A stretch of 64,000 nt of DNA from positions 1 to 64,000 of the forward strand of contig CAYYVQ010000002.1 of the NCBI GenBank assembly GCA_964475205.1. Reading direction: 5' to 3'. The stretch comes from CAYSRM01 sp964475205 (GTDB lineage: Bacteria; Verrucomicrobiota; Kiritimatiellia; UBA8416; CAYSRM01). The position numbers were made by a program, and so were the translations under genes. Positions 18,319 to 27,310 of the stretch are shown here, in pieces; the first letter of the stretch is position 1; each line of letters begins with the position of its first letter. The notes under the pieces are model-generated. The model did no database searches. It was not told where the DNA came from and was given only the letters and a program-made list of their open reading frames with translations.

Positions 18319-18882
18319 ATGGATATACCCCTTGAAATTTCTTTTCGCGACGTCGAAAGAACCCCGCAGATTGAACAGTTGATTCACAAAAGGGCGGCCG
18401 ACCTTGAGCGCAAATGCAAAGCTCTCAAAAGCTGCCGCATAGCGGTTGAACAACCCCAGAAACACCAGCGTACGGGAAATCCGTATAGAATAAGGCTGGA
18501 TATGCATGTTCCGCCTGGCCACGAGCTGGTTGTAAAAAACAAACCCAGGCAGAAGCCGCAACACGAAAGTCTTCACGCAGTGATTACCGATACTTTCGAT
18601 TCAGCCGAACGTGTTCTTAAAAAAACTCTCGACAAGATGAGCGGCGAAACAAAGAGACATCCAGACCAGGAAGCAACGGCTTTTGTTGACCGTGTGTTTC
18701 GTGACAAAGGTTACGGTTTTATAAGATCAATTGACGGCACGGAGCGTTACTTTCACCAGAACAGTGTTCTTAACAATGATTTTGAACGTCTCGAGCCCGG
18801 AACAGGTGTCACTTTTGTCCCTGAGGAAGGTGAAAAAGGCCCACAGGTCAGCTCAATGAAAATAGTCAATAAGCCCGGCTAA
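18319..18882 (+). CDS. HPF/RaiA-like ribosome hibernation factor fused to a cold-shock domain
   Basis: Residues 1-105 form an HPF/RaiA (S30AE) domain that starts MDIPLEISFRDVERTPQIEQ and has the helix-strand pattern of ribosome hibernation factors. Residues about 118-185 are a cold-shock-like RNA-binding domain with DKGYGFIRSIDG and ERYFHQNSVL, the RNP1 and RNP2-like motifs. The protein likely binds the small ribosomal subunit and RNA under stress or slow growth. It has an AAGGAG site before the ATG. Long HPFs normally carry a different C-terminal dimerisation domain, so this is a distinct layout. It appears to be a single-gene unit. Confidence 0.88.
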   Translation: MDIPLEISFRDVERTPQIEQLIHKRAADLERKCKALKSCRIAVEQPQKHQRTGNPYRIRLDMHVPPGHELVVKNKPRQKPQHESLHAVITDTFDSAERVLKKTLDKMSGETKRHPDQEATAFVDRVFRDKGYGFIRSIDGTERYFHQNSVLNNDFERLEPGTGVTFVPEEGEKGPQVSSMKIVNKPG

Positions 18883-18896
18883 CCCATTGTGTGTTC

Positions 18897-18945
18897 TTAG
18901 GGTCAGACCTTTACTTTATACTTTATATAGTAAAGCTGACCCTAA
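18897..18945. repeat. 49-bp perfect-ended palindrome (REP-like hairpin)
   Basis: TTAGGGTCAG and CTGACCCTAA form the outer arms, and TTTACT and AGTAAA form inner arms around an AT-rich loop. It lies 14 bp after the hibernation-factor stop codon. It may serve as a transcription terminator for that gene, although there is no U-rich tail. The sequence resembles REP-type hairpins mobilised by Y1 transposases; this resemblance is from memory and not checked. Confidence 0.6.
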
Positions 18946-18975
18946 AGAGCTTCAGACGCCAATGGCTTGGGGACT

Positions 18976-18992
18976 GTGAGATATGCGGGTCA
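18976..18992. repeat. Solo GTGAGATATGCGGGTCA repeat
   Basis: This is a 17-bp match, in reverse orientation, to the terminal repeat of the element at 40626-40802. It stands alone between the hairpin at 18897 and the tRNA pair. It is probably the leftover end of a decayed element. Confidence 0.5.
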
Positions 18993-19076
18993 GGATGTGC
19001 CAATGTTGAACTCAACTCGAACCATGCCTGAAACCCCGAAAATACAGGCCGGAACACACGTTCCGCTCTTCAAAAG

Positions 19077-19153
<77 letters not shown>

Positions 19154-19228
19154 TCAATGTTGAGAATTAATATACGACATGTCTTCGCCGTAATCAAGAC
19201 AAAATTTACATATCGCTCAAACAGGCTC

Positions 19229-19305
19229 TGGCGTACCCGGCAGGAGTCGAACCTGCAACCTCCTGATCCGTAGTCAGGTGCTCTATCCAATTGAGCTACG
19301 GGTAC
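19229..19305 (-). tRNA. tRNA-Arg(ACG)
   Basis: The minus strand gives a full cloverleaf: acceptor GTACCCG/CGGGTAC, anticodon stem CCTGA/TCAGG with loop CTACGGA (anticodon ACG), T-loop GGTTCGACTCC and encoded CCA. The A34 of the anticodon would be deaminated to inosine to read CGN codons. It lies 75 bp from tRNA-fMet in the same direction. Confidence 0.95.
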
Positions 19306-19388
19306 ACATTGAAACCGAAACAGGGCTGTAAGATACATTATCCAGCGCCGTTTTCAAGCATCTATTATCACAGAATTTCCGCAACCCT

Positions 19389-19700
19389 TCAAGGGCGCCA
19401 CAGAAAGCCCTTGTCCGCAATTTTTCCCCTGACGAAAACCACTCCTTCAGATTGAAGCATTTTCTTCTTATCCATCAGAGCTTTGCCTTTAATCCGCCCT
19501 CTGAATCCGCCAAGACTCAGGTCTGAGGCTATTACACGGTGACACGGAACCTGCGGCGAAAAAGGGTTTTCTTTCAAAGCCTGGCCAACGGCCCGCGCAG
19601 AACCACAGCCGACAATGGAGCCAATCCGGGTGTATGTGGCCACTTTCCCCCTTGGAACCAGCTTTACTGCTTCATAAACGCGCGTTTGAAACTCCGTCAT
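19389..19700 (-). CDS. Short methylated-DNA-protein cysteine methyltransferase-like protein
   Basis: The protein consists only of the DNA-binding domain of O6-alkylguanine transferases. It has the RAVGQALKENPFSPQVPCHRVI block, which includes the arginine finger and the reactive cysteine in PCHRV. Alkyltransferase-like proteins of this size normally have Trp in place of that Cys; here the Cys is kept, so real alkyl transfer is possible. The start is ambiguous: the ATG at 19700 (103 residues) fits the family, while ATG 19712 and a longer frame to 19784 overlap the upstream mscS gene further. It lies at the end of the M48-mscS unit. Confidence 0.85.
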   Translation of the reverse strand: MTEFQTRVYEAVKLVPRGKVATYTRIGSIVGCGSARAVGQALKENPFSPQVPCHRVIASDLSLGGFRGRIKGKALMDKKKMLQSEGVVFVRGKIADKGFLWRP

Positions 19701-20595
19701 CTTGCTTTCCATGGGCTTCGTCCTCTGCAATCGAATAGAACCGCGTGGTCGGGTATGCCAGCGATATGTCGTTGTGCTTCGCAAAAGCAGACAGAACCGC
19801 TTCCCACACGCTCTGTTCAGAGCCCCGGCGTTCCCGCGGTTTCACTATATATCGCATAGTCAGCAGAACTCCGCTTTCTTTAACCGTGGTATATACTATT
19901 GGCGTCAGGTGCTCAAAGTAGATCAGGTACCTCATTGCCGCGCGTCTTATCTGCTTCTGCGCCCCCTTGGAGAGGTGTCCGGCTTTCTCGTTTACAATAT
20001 CGACCAGAATCTGCTTAGCTTTCTCCCAGTTGCTTTCAAAGGTTATCAGCACAGGAATCTCATGCCATATGTATTCAAAACCGGTCTCGTAGTTGCATAT
20101 CGGCTCACGCAAAACTTTGCTGTTGGGGACGTGAACAATGCGTCCGGTGCTCTGGTCGCTCGCAACCCAGTTTCCGATTTCTATCACGCTGAACTGCAGC
20201 ATCCGCGTGTCAATAACATCCCCGGTAACCGTGCCGATCTGGATCCGGTCGCCAACCTTGAAGGGACGCCGCCACATGATGAAACCCCATCCCGCCAGAT
20301 TGGCAATTGTATCATGCATCGCCACCGCGAGACCGGCGCTGACAAGTCCCAGGAATTGTGCTATCGAACCGAAACCCTTGATCCATATTCTGCCCACAAG
20401 AAGCACAGCAACAATTGCATAAAAATATCCTATTACACGGCGCAGATGGTATAACCTGGCAGAATCGTCAACACGTTTCTTTACAATAGACATTGTCACT
20501 ACTCGAAGCGCCCAGAAGACAACAATGATCAACGCTGTTATAACAAGCTTAATTGTCACCGGCTCGCTTAAGTATTCTGCAATTGCCCGGTTCAT
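19672..20595 (-). CDS. MscS-family small-conductance mechanosensitive channel
   Basis: The 307-residue protein has about three N-terminal membrane spans (roughly 13-31, 57-73 and 80-105). The pore-lining region (SIAQFLGLVSAGLAVAMHD) and the MscS beta-domain (FKVGDRIQIGTVTGDVIDT and HVPNSKVL) follow. The channel opens on osmotic downshock to release solutes. It overlaps the upstream M48 protease gene by 4 bp, indicating an operon with the alkyltransferase-like gene downstream. The ATG at 20595 is the clear start. Confidence 0.93.
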   Translation of the reverse strand: MNRAIAEYLSEPVTIKLVITALIIVVFWALRVVTMSIVKKRVDDSARLYHLRRVIGYFYAIVAVLLVGRIWIKGFGSIAQFLGLVSAGLAVAMHDTIANLAGWGFIMWRRPFKVGDRIQIGTVTGDVIDTRMLQFSVIEIGNWVASDQSTGRIVHVPNSKVLREPICNYETGFEYIWHEIPVLITFESNWEKAKQILVDIVNEKAGHLSKGAQKQIRRAAMRYLIYFEHLTPIVYTTVKESGVLLTMRYIVKPRERRGSEQSVWEAVLSAFAKHNDISLAYPTTRFYSIAEDEAHGKQDDGVSNARL

Positions 20596-21941
20596 TTTGC
20601 GCCTCGATTCTTCTGTGCAGGCCCATTGGCTTGATCAGCCTTGACGTATCCCCACTGCCTGAGTCTGCCCAAGGCATACTCATACTGTTCACCCGAGGTC
20701 TGGTTCCTGCAGTATCTCGTATATTCCTGCGCAGCCATCTTCCGACGGCCCTGTTTTTCAAGGGAAAGCCCCTTGTAAAAAATTGTATTATCGTTACCCG
20801 GCAAAAGCCGTTCGTATTCCGAGAATCGCTGAAAAGCTTCACTGTATTCGCCCGATTTCAAGTTGGCTATGCCGCTTATATGATGTGCCTGGGGTTCTCC
20901 CGGATATGACTGCCGGGCAAGACCGGAGAACCTCACAGCATCTTTATATTGCTCCTTTGCAATCTGGCATTTGGCCATGAGCATCAACCCCGCGTAATCG
21001 TCCGGCTCCTGTTTGAGCGCCTCTTTAAAGCTTTCCTCGGCTTCATCATATTTACCCTTGCGCATAAACGCCTCACCGTCCTGCAGTTTTCTGATTGCCC
21101 CTTCCCTGGCCCTGAGCCATGCAATGTTGTCCATATAACGTTCCCTCCCCCTGTTGAACTCCGAACTTTTGGGATATACGGTCTTAGCCCTTTCCCGGGC
21201 CACCCGGTACCGTTCTTTGGACAGGGGATGCGTTGCAAAAAGCAGGTCTACAACCGATGGAGCCTTTCGCTTAAGACGCAGAAAAACCTCCATGAGTTCG
21301 GACATGCCCTGGGCAGGATAAGCTGAACTTACCATGTACCGTGTTCCCGTGCTGTCAGCCTCGCGTTCATGTTCACGGCTGTACCGTGACAACAACAGGT
21401 TGGCTCCTATCGCGCCGAGGCCGGCGCTCAATTCAGTGTACTCGCTTTCCTCATATTCAAGGTACGCTGCCAGGGCAATAACCGTCCCGGCCGCGAGGAG
21501 CCCCTTTGTCTGCCTGGACGAAGAATGCCTGTGGTTGACATGCGCAAGTTCATGGCCCAATACTGCGGCAAGCTCGGCTTCGTTGTCCATGGATATCATC
21601 AATCCACGAGCCAACCCTACACTGCCGGCCGGAAATGTGTAGCCGTTGACAACTACGGTATTAAGGACTCTGAAATTATATGGCATCTGCGGGCGGTGCG
21701 TGAGCTTTGCCATTCGCATCCCTATTTCGGATACATATTGGTTAATGCCACTGTTCCGGACAGCCCCGTAGTCGGCGGAAAACTGATGCGGAGCCCATTT
21801 CTGATCCACGGCAATTTCATTCTGCTCAGAAATAAACATGAGCTGTTTTCGACCGGTAACAGGATTTGTGGCGCATCCGGACGCAACAGCGCAAGCGGCC
21901 CCACCCGTCAGAAACAGGAAATTCCGTCTACTCAAATCCAT
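20592..21941 (-). CDS. M48-family periplasmic metalloprotease lipoprotein with TPR repeats
   Basis: The N-terminus carries a twin-arginine stretch (SRRNFLFL) and a lipobox ending VASGC (Cys23), so the protein is probably an envelope lipoprotein. The zinc motif HELAH is at 130-134, with the third-ligand region HEREADSTGTRYM further on, as in BepA/LoiP-type proteases. The C-terminal third (about 285-430) has tetratricopeptide repeats (DEAEESFKEALKQEPDDYAG). BepA-like enzymes help outer-membrane protein assembly and degrade misassembled ones. The gene is first in a unit with mscS. Confidence 0.93.
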   Translation of the reverse strand: MDLSRRNFLFLTGGAACAVASGCATNPVTGRKQLMFISEQNEIAVDQKWAPHQFSADYGAVRNSGINQYVSEIGMRMAKLTHRPQMPYNFRVLNTVVVNGYTFPAGSVGLARGLMISMDNEAELAAVLGHELAHVNHRHSSSRQTKGLLAAGTVIALAAYLEYEESEYTELSAGLGAIGANLLLSRYSREHEREADSTGTRYMVSSAYPAQGMSELMEVFLRLKRKAPSVVDLLFATHPLSKERYRVARERAKTVYPKSSEFNRGRERYMDNIAWLRAREGAIRKLQDGEAFMRKGKYDEAEESFKEALKQEPDDYAGLMLMAKCQIAKEQYKDAVRFSGLARQSYPGEPQAHHISGIANLKSGEYSEAFQRFSEYERLLPGNDNTIFYKGLSLEKQGRRKMAAQEYTRYCRNQTSGEQYEYALGRLRQWGYVKADQANGPAQKNRGAK

Positions 21942-22090
21942 GCTGCGCTCCCTTTCAGAATGTGCCCGGTTAATCCGCGCATTACACTTGTCAATTTACT
22001 ATGAAACCGATTGTCTGCTCCAGCATGAAAAAAATGATAATCGAAAACAAGCCAATAACCCGAAAAGCATTGAACCCGATATCTCATTCT

Positions 22091-23050
22091 CTATATCAGC
22101 GGTGTTTTTGATAACCGGCCGGGAACATCGCGGACAAAACGTGGACACGCAAGCCCCCCTACCGAATTCTGAACGAACAATGAAATATCCCTGGCTCTCG
22201 CCGGCGGGACCATAAAATGAGACGTACCCTTTACAGGGTCGCACTGGAAGACATAATACGGCCGTATAATGTTCTTCTGCAATGCGTTGCATAGTTCCAC
22301 CATTAATTCAGCGCTATCATTAATCCCTCTGAGAAGAACGCTCTGGTTAGAAACAGGAATGCCCCGGCTGGTCAGCTTCCCGCATGCTTCAATGGCTGCG
22401 CCTGTCAGTTCGGCAGGATGGTTGAACTGAGTATTGACCCATACCGGACGTTTCCGCTTCAGTAGATCCGCCATGCTGTCGTCTATAAGACCTGGACAGA
22501 CAACCGGAACACGAGTGCCCACCCTGATCACCTCCACATGCGGTATAAGCAATACCGACCCGAGCAACCAGTCCAGCAAACCGGCATCGATAAGCAAGGG
22601 ATCGCCACCGGATATTATTACCTCGCGAATACCCGTATTTGCTCGCACATATGCAAGCGCAGGTTCGAAAAAGTTTTCCGACGGCATACCGGCAAGTTTT
22701 CTGACCGTATTCTTACGGGTACAATGCCTGCAATTCACAGCACAGTCCGACGTAGCCAGGATTAGAACGCGGTCGCTAAAGCGGTGAACCAGGCCCGGTG
22801 CAGGCGCATTTTCTTCAGCAAACGGATCGTCAACAAGCCCCTCAACATCTTCTATCTCTCTAAGATCAGGCATGAACTGGCGATTCACAGCATCATTGCC
22901 CCTTAGACTGCATAAGCGCCCAAGCTCCGCATAATAAGCGCTGACCTTGAACGGATATTTCTTTTCAATGCCGGACAACAACTCGCATGTCTTTTTATCT
23001 GTCAATCTACCCAGTCCGGGTAATCCCTCGAATGTTGAATCCAGGTTCAT
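22091..23050 (-). CDS. KamA-family radical SAM aminomutase (EpmB/lysine 2,3-aminomutase-like)
   Basis: The CxxxCxxC cluster motif CAVNCRHC (Cys103, 107, 110) binds the 4Fe-4S cluster used to cleave SAM. Further blocks are EVIISGGDPLL, NTQFNHPAEL, NQSVLLRGIND and RPYYVFQCDPVKGTSHF, as in lysine 2,3-aminomutases and EpmB. The ATG at 23050 (319 residues) has a clear AGGAGG six bases upstream. A longer frame to 23275 is rejected, as it runs through a divergent promoter region. The short length is closer to EpmB, which makes beta-lysine for elongation factor P, but no epmA or efp is nearby, so function is not settled. Confidence 0.88.
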   Translation of the reverse strand: MNLDSTFEGLPGLGRLTDKKTCELLSGIEKKYPFKVSAYYAELGRLCSLRGNDAVNRQFMPDLREIEDVEGLVDDPFAEENAPAPGLVHRFSDRVLILATSDCAVNCRHCTRKNTVRKLAGMPSENFFEPALAYVRANTGIREVIISGGDPLLIDAGLLDWLLGSVLLIPHVEVIRVGTRVPVVCPGLIDDSMADLLKRKRPVWVNTQFNHPAELTGAAIEACGKLTSRGIPVSNQSVLLRGINDSAELMVELCNALQKNIIRPYYVFQCDPVKGTSHFMVPPARARDISLFVQNSVGGLACPRFVRDVPGRLSKTPLI

Positions 23051-23199
23051 TATCCTCCTTTGCCGGACAAGACGCAAATTTGCGCAGCCGCCATTGATTT
23101 CTCGACAAAAGATAATACACATTGTATCTAGTGTGCTAAAGGAGGAAACCCCATCTGGAATCACCTTGAATTGAAAGGATAGATAAGCTGGAACATAAG

Positions 23200-24039
23200 A
23201 TGGATAAAGAAAACCAGGCGCTTGCAGGCGTAGAACACATACGGGAAACATTAGGCATAACATCTGCGCATGCATGCATTGTTATGGGCTCGGGCTGGAG
23301 CCAGGCTGCTCCGCTGGACCAATCGGAATCCTCAATAAAATACGCCGACATCCCCGGTCTTGGAAACCCTGAGACCCAGTCGCACCAGGGAGATCTCCAT
23401 CTTCTGAAAACAAACGGGCGTAACATACTTCTTTTTGCGGGACGCCGACACCTCCACGAAGGCGCCGGATGGCTGCCTGTGTGCATGCCGGCAATAGCGG
23501 CAAAACAACTGTCCGCGCCATACCTGGCGCTGACCAACTCCGCGGGAAGCATAAACAGCAAGCTGCAACCAGGCCGTATCGCCATAATCGACGATCACAT
23601 AAACATGATGGGAAGCAATCCGCTTCTCGACCCGGCTATACAATCCGCAGCTTCAACTTTTCCCGATCAATCGCAAATCTACGACCCGCAACTTAAAAAT
23701 ATAATGGCCGAAATCCTTTCCGGGCTCGGACATGACCCTTTCCGGGCAGTCTACCTGGCCACTACAGGCCCCAACTACGAGACGCCCGCGGAAATCAGGG
23801 CGTTCCACACCATTGGCGCCGACCTGGTGGGCATGTCTACCGTGCCCGAGGCAATAGTGGCAAACGCGGCGGGAATAAAGGTAGCTGCCGTATCCCTTGT
23901 GTCAAACCGGGCTGCCGGACTCTCGGACCATGCCATCTCACACCGGGAAGTGATGGAAACAGCGGAAAATACCCGCCCGGCAATGCGGCATTTACTGAAA
24001 GGCATTATAAAAGCCATAGCAGGATTATCCCATGAGTGA
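23200..24039 (+). CDS. Purine nucleoside phosphorylase (trimeric, family II)
   Basis: The 279-residue protein has the trimeric PNP landmarks: MGSGWSQAA (phosphate loop), LLFAGRRHLHEGAGW, LTNSAGSINSKLQPG, DHINMMGSNPLL and the purine-site region LATTGPNYETPAEIRAF with VGMSTVPEAIVA. The enzyme splits purine (deoxy)nucleosides with phosphate for salvage. It overlaps the following CCA transferase gene by 8 bp. A stronger ribosome-binding site than the weak one at the ATG is not seen. Confidence 0.93.
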   Translation: MDKENQALAGVEHIRETLGITSAHACIVMGSGWSQAAPLDQSESSIKYADIPGLGNPETQSHQGDLHLLKTNGRNILLFAGRRHLHEGAGWLPVCMPAIAAKQLSAPYLALTNSAGSINSKLQPGRIAIIDDHINMMGSNPLLDPAIQSAASTFPDQSQIYDPQLKNIMAEILSGLGHDPFRAVYLATTGPNYETPAEIRAFHTIGADLVGMSTVPEAIVANAAGIKVAAVSLVSNRAAGLSDHAISHREVMETAENTRPAMRHLLKGIIKAIAGLSHE

Positions 24040-25369
24040 GCCGGGAACAGACCTGGAATTCTCAGCGCGCGAAGTGGTCCGGACTCTTCAGCAAAATGGA
24101 TTCGCGGCGATGTACGCCGGCGGATGCGTTCGGGATATGCTTCGAGGCGTTGAGCCTAAAGATTACGATATTGCCACAAGCGCCCTGCCTGAACAGGTGG
24201 AAAAGCTTTTCCAGCGAACCGTAGGCGTCGGAAAACAGTTCGGCGTAATAATCGTAAGAAACGGCAGTCATGATTTTGAAGTAGCCACGTTCCGCGAAGA
24301 CAAGGGTTATACCGACGGAAGACGCCCCGACCAGGTCGCATTCACAGATGCGCGTAATGATGCCCGGCGCCGCGATTTTACTATCAATGCAATGTTCTAC
24401 GACCCCGTAGCAGATCATACTTATGACTACACAGGCGGACAGAAAGACCTTACACGAGAGCTGATAAGGTGCGTAGGCAGCCCCGGAGAACGCTTTAGCG
24501 AAGACCACCTGCGCATGATGCGCGCAGTTCGTTTCGCCGGTTCGCTGGGTTTCCGCATAGAACAGGAAACATCCAACGCTATCCGCGAGCACGCCCGACT
24601 GATTACTCGTGTAAGCCCTGAACGAATAGGTCAGGAACTCACACGCATGCTTCTCGAGTCTGAAAAGGCAGGTCAATCAATAGTTCAGATGCAGAATCTC
24701 GGCCTTCTGGAAGCAATATTGCCGGAGGTCAGCGCGACAATAGGCCAGGAACAGCCGCCGCAGTTCCATCCCGAGGGAGACGTCTTTACGCATACTGTAA
24801 TAATGCTTGATATGATGGAAACATCTTCTCCCGTGCTGGCATATTCGGCGCTGCTCCATGACATAGGCAAGCCCGGCACAGCGAGGCAGGGTCCCGACCG
24901 CATACGTTTCGACGGGCACGCGGGCCTGAGCGGAGAAATGGCGGAAAAAATATTGCGCAGGCTGAAGTTCTCCACAGAAACCATCGAAAATGTCTCCCGT
25001 TGCATCAGGAATCATATGCGATTCATGGATGTTCCCAGGATGAAACGCTCAACCCTTCGAAGAATGACAGGTTCTCCAGTCTACAGAGAAGAACTGGAAT
25101 TGCACCGCCTGGATTGCCTTGCAAGCCATGGAGACCTGAAGAATTATCATTACCTGAAAGACTTCGAGAAAACGCTTGAATCGGAACCTTCGCTTCCCGA
25201 TCCATGGGTAACAGGACACGATATCATGGCACAGGGCATACCTGAAGGACCCTCCGTGGGATACTGGCGAAGCATGGCCTATGAAGCCCAGCTTGAGGGT
25301 AAATTCTCCAACCGCCGCGATCTTCTGGAATGGCTGCGCCATAAAATCAACACAGATCCCGGCAGATAA
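24032..25369 (+). CDS. cca: CCA tRNA nucleotidyltransferase with HD domain
   Basis: The N-terminal polymerase-beta-type domain has the signature MYAGGCVRDMLRGVEPKDYD with the GG and DxD metal motif, then a second motif RRDFTINAMFYDP and the basic RFAGSLGFRIE region. A C-terminal HD domain (AYSALLHDIGKP, about 268-279) suggests phosphatase or phosphodiesterase activity on tRNA ends. Class II enzymes of this type add or repair the 3' CCA. Both tRNAs in the window encode CCA, so the role here may be repair. It starts inside the 3' end of the phosphorylase gene and is convergent with clpX. Confidence 0.94.
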   Translation: MSEPGTDLEFSAREVVRTLQQNGFAAMYAGGCVRDMLRGVEPKDYDIATSALPEQVEKLFQRTVGVGKQFGVIIVRNGSHDFEVATFREDKGYTDGRRPDQVAFTDARNDARRRDFTINAMFYDPVADHTYDYTGGQKDLTRELIRCVGSPGERFSEDHLRMMRAVRFAGSLGFRIEQETSNAIREHARLITRVSPERIGQELTRMLLESEKAGQSIVQMQNLGLLEAILPEVSATIGQEQPPQFHPEGDVFTHTVIMLDMMETSSPVLAYSALLHDIGKPGTARQGPDRIRFDGHAGLSGEMAEKILRRLKFSTETIENVSRCIRNHMRFMDVPRMKRSTLRRMTGSPVYREELELHRLDCLASHGDLKNYHYLKDFEKTLESEPSLPDPWVTGHDIMAQGIPEGPSVGYWRSMAYEAQLEGKFSNRRDLLEWLRHKINTDPGR

Positions 25370-25390
25370 TCCAGGCGGCCAATCTCAGGC

Positions 25391-26644
25391 TCACGCAATT
25401 TTGAGCGCCTTATGCGCGGCGCCTGCGTCAATTGCCATATCTGTGACCATGGGTTTTGTGATCCGGATCTCGCCGGGTTTGCCCATGCGCGGGGCTTCAA
25501 ACATAACTTCAAGCATCAGTTTTTCAACTATTGCTCTCAACCCCCTGGCGCCGGTCTTTCTCTTTATGGCTGCGCGCGCCAGCTCGCGCAAAGCGCTTTG
25601 TGTAAACGAAAGCTCAAAACCTTCCATGGCCATCAATTTCTGGTATTGCTTAAGCATGCAGTTTTTTGGCTCCACGAGGATCCTCACAAGGTCGTCCTCC
25701 GTCAGGTCGGACAATGCCGAAACCACCGGAATCCTTCCGACCAGTTCGGGAATCAATCCGTACTTGGTCAGGTCCTCGGGCTCTACCTCGGCCATCGCTC
25801 CTTCTTTGGCAGTTCTGGCCGCGCCATCCTGTTCGGTGAATCCGAGAGCGTGCTTGCCGATTCTCCGACGCACAATCTCATCAAGCCCCACGAAGGCTCC
25901 GCCGCAGATAAAAAGGATATGCTCGGTATTGATCTGGATGTATTCCTGCTGGGGATGCTTTCGCCCGCCTTGAGGAGGGACATTTGCCACGTTGCCCTCT
26001 AGTATCTTCAACAAAGCCTGCTGTACGCCCTCTCCTGAAACATCACGGGTAATGGAGACGTTCTGGGTCTTGCGCCCGATCTTATCTATCTCATCTATAT
26101 AGATGATTCCCCTTTCCGTTTTCTCAATATTGCCCGAGGCGTTCTGGTAGAGCTTGAGAAGTATATTCTCCACGTCTTCGCCAACGTACCCCGCTTCCGT
26201 CAGTGTAGTTGAATCCACAATCACAAATGGAACATCAAGCATCCTTGCCAGCGTCCGGGCAAGCAGCGTTTTTCCGCTGCCCGTCGGCCCTATGAGCATT
26301 ATGTTGCTCTTCTCAATATCAACGCTGGAAAAGGGATCTTCATCGTCAAAATAGATGTGCTGTTTCAAGCGCTTGTAATGATTATGCACAGCCACGGCCA
26401 GAGTCTTCTTCGGCAGTTCGTGCCCGACAACATACTGGTCAAGGAATTCCTTGATTTCGTGTGGTTTCGGCACTTCGAGCAAGGATACATCCATTGCCTC
26501 GTCCTGCTTCACCTCCGACTCAAGCAATGAGTTGCACAAACCAATGCACTGGTCGCATATGTTGACGCCAGGACCGGTTATCAATTTCTTCACTTCTGTC
26601 TGCCGCTTTCCGCAGAAAGAGCATACTGTTTTCTCAATAGCCAT
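25391..26644 (-). CDS. clpX: ATP-dependent protease unfoldase ClpX
   Basis: ClpX is the hexameric AAA+ unfoldase that feeds substrates to ClpP. The N-terminal zinc-binding domain has Cys8, Cys11, Cys30 and Cys33. Walker A is GPTGSGKTLLART, Walker B is GIIYIDEIDKI, and sensor and ClpP-contact regions follow, including the LIGFG-type loop seen here as HALGF. The length (417) is standard. The gene is 18 bp after clpP in a tig-clpP-clpX operon. Confidence 0.97.
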   Translation of the reverse strand: MAIEKTVCSFCGKRQTEVKKLITGPGVNICDQCIGLCNSLLESEVKQDEAMDVSLLEVPKPHEIKEFLDQYVVGHELPKKTLAVAVHNHYKRLKQHIYFDDEDPFSSVDIEKSNIMLIGPTGSGKTLLARTLARMLDVPFVIVDSTTLTEAGYVGEDVENILLKLYQNASGNIEKTERGIIYIDEIDKIGRKTQNVSITRDVSGEGVQQALLKILEGNVANVPPQGGRKHPQQEYIQINTEHILFICGGAFVGLDEIVRRRIGKHALGFTEQDGAARTAKEGAMAEVEPEDLTKYGLIPELVGRIPVVSALSDLTEDDLVRILVEPKNCMLKQYQKLMAMEGFELSFTQSALRELARAAIKRKTGARGLRAIVEKLMLEVMFEAPRMGKPGEIRITKPMVTDMAIDAGAAHKALKIA

Positions 26645-26662
26645 TAGCTCCCGCCTGATCTT

Positions 26663-27301
26663 CTACTGTTGCTTCTTTGAGTTTTTCTTGCCTTTTACAG
26701 TTTCTTTTTTGCTCTCCACCACCCTGTCCACGAGTCCATATTTTACAGAATCCTCCGCAGACATAAAGAAATCCCTGTCGGTATCCCTGGCAATTTCTTC
26801 TACTGACTTTCCAGTGTGTTTTGCAAGTATCTGGTTGATCTTATCCCGTATCCTGAGGATCTCCTTAGCTTGAATGCTTATATCCGCCGCAACTCCCTGT
26901 ACGCCGCCCCAAGGCTGATGGATCATTATCCTGGCATGAGGCAACGCATATCGTTTGCCCTCTGCGCCTGCGGCAAGAAGCACCGCTCCCATGCTGGCTG
27001 CCTGGCCCACACAATAGGTTGCAACATCACACTTAAGGAACTGCATGGTGTCGTACACCGCCATTCCGGCAGTCACTGACCCACCCGGCGAATTGACATA
27101 CATGCTGATGTCTTTCTCCGAATCCTCAGCCTGGAGAAAAAGCAGCTGCGCTATCAACAGGTTGCTTATACTGTCGTCAATTGCCGAACCGACAAAAACT
27201 ATCCTGTCTTTCAGCAGCCTCGAAAAAATGTCATACGCTCGTTCGCCCCTTCCGGTCTGCTCGACCACCATGGGCACCAATGCCTGGTTCATTTCAGTCA
27301 T
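26663..27301 (-). CDS. clpP: ATP-dependent Clp protease proteolytic subunit ClpP
   Basis: ClpP is the serine protease barrel of ClpXP. The catalytic serine is Ser103 in AASMGAVLL and the histidine is His128 in ARIMIHQPWGG; the aspartate is expected about 50 residues on (DRDFFMSAEDS). Length is 212 with a Lys-rich C-terminal tail. It lies 9 bp downstream of the trigger factor gene and 18 bp upstream of clpX. Confidence 0.97.
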   Translation of the reverse strand: MTEMNQALVPMVVEQTGRGERAYDIFSRLLKDRIVFVGSAIDDSISNLLIAQLLFLQAEDSEKDISMYVNSPGGSVTAGMAVYDTMQFLKCDVATYCVGQAASMGAVLLAAGAEGKRYALPHARIMIHQPWGGVQGVAADISIQAKEILRIRDKINQILAKHTGKSVEEIARDTDRDFFMSAEDSVKYGLVDRVVESKKETVKGKKNSKKQQ

Positions 27302-27310
27302 AGATTTCTC

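Noticed and set aside
23051..23275. Upstream extension of the KamA-family gene (75 more residues)
   Set aside because: The added part has no family homology and runs through the divergent promoter region and into the phosphorylase gene; a strong AGGAGG marks the start at 23050.
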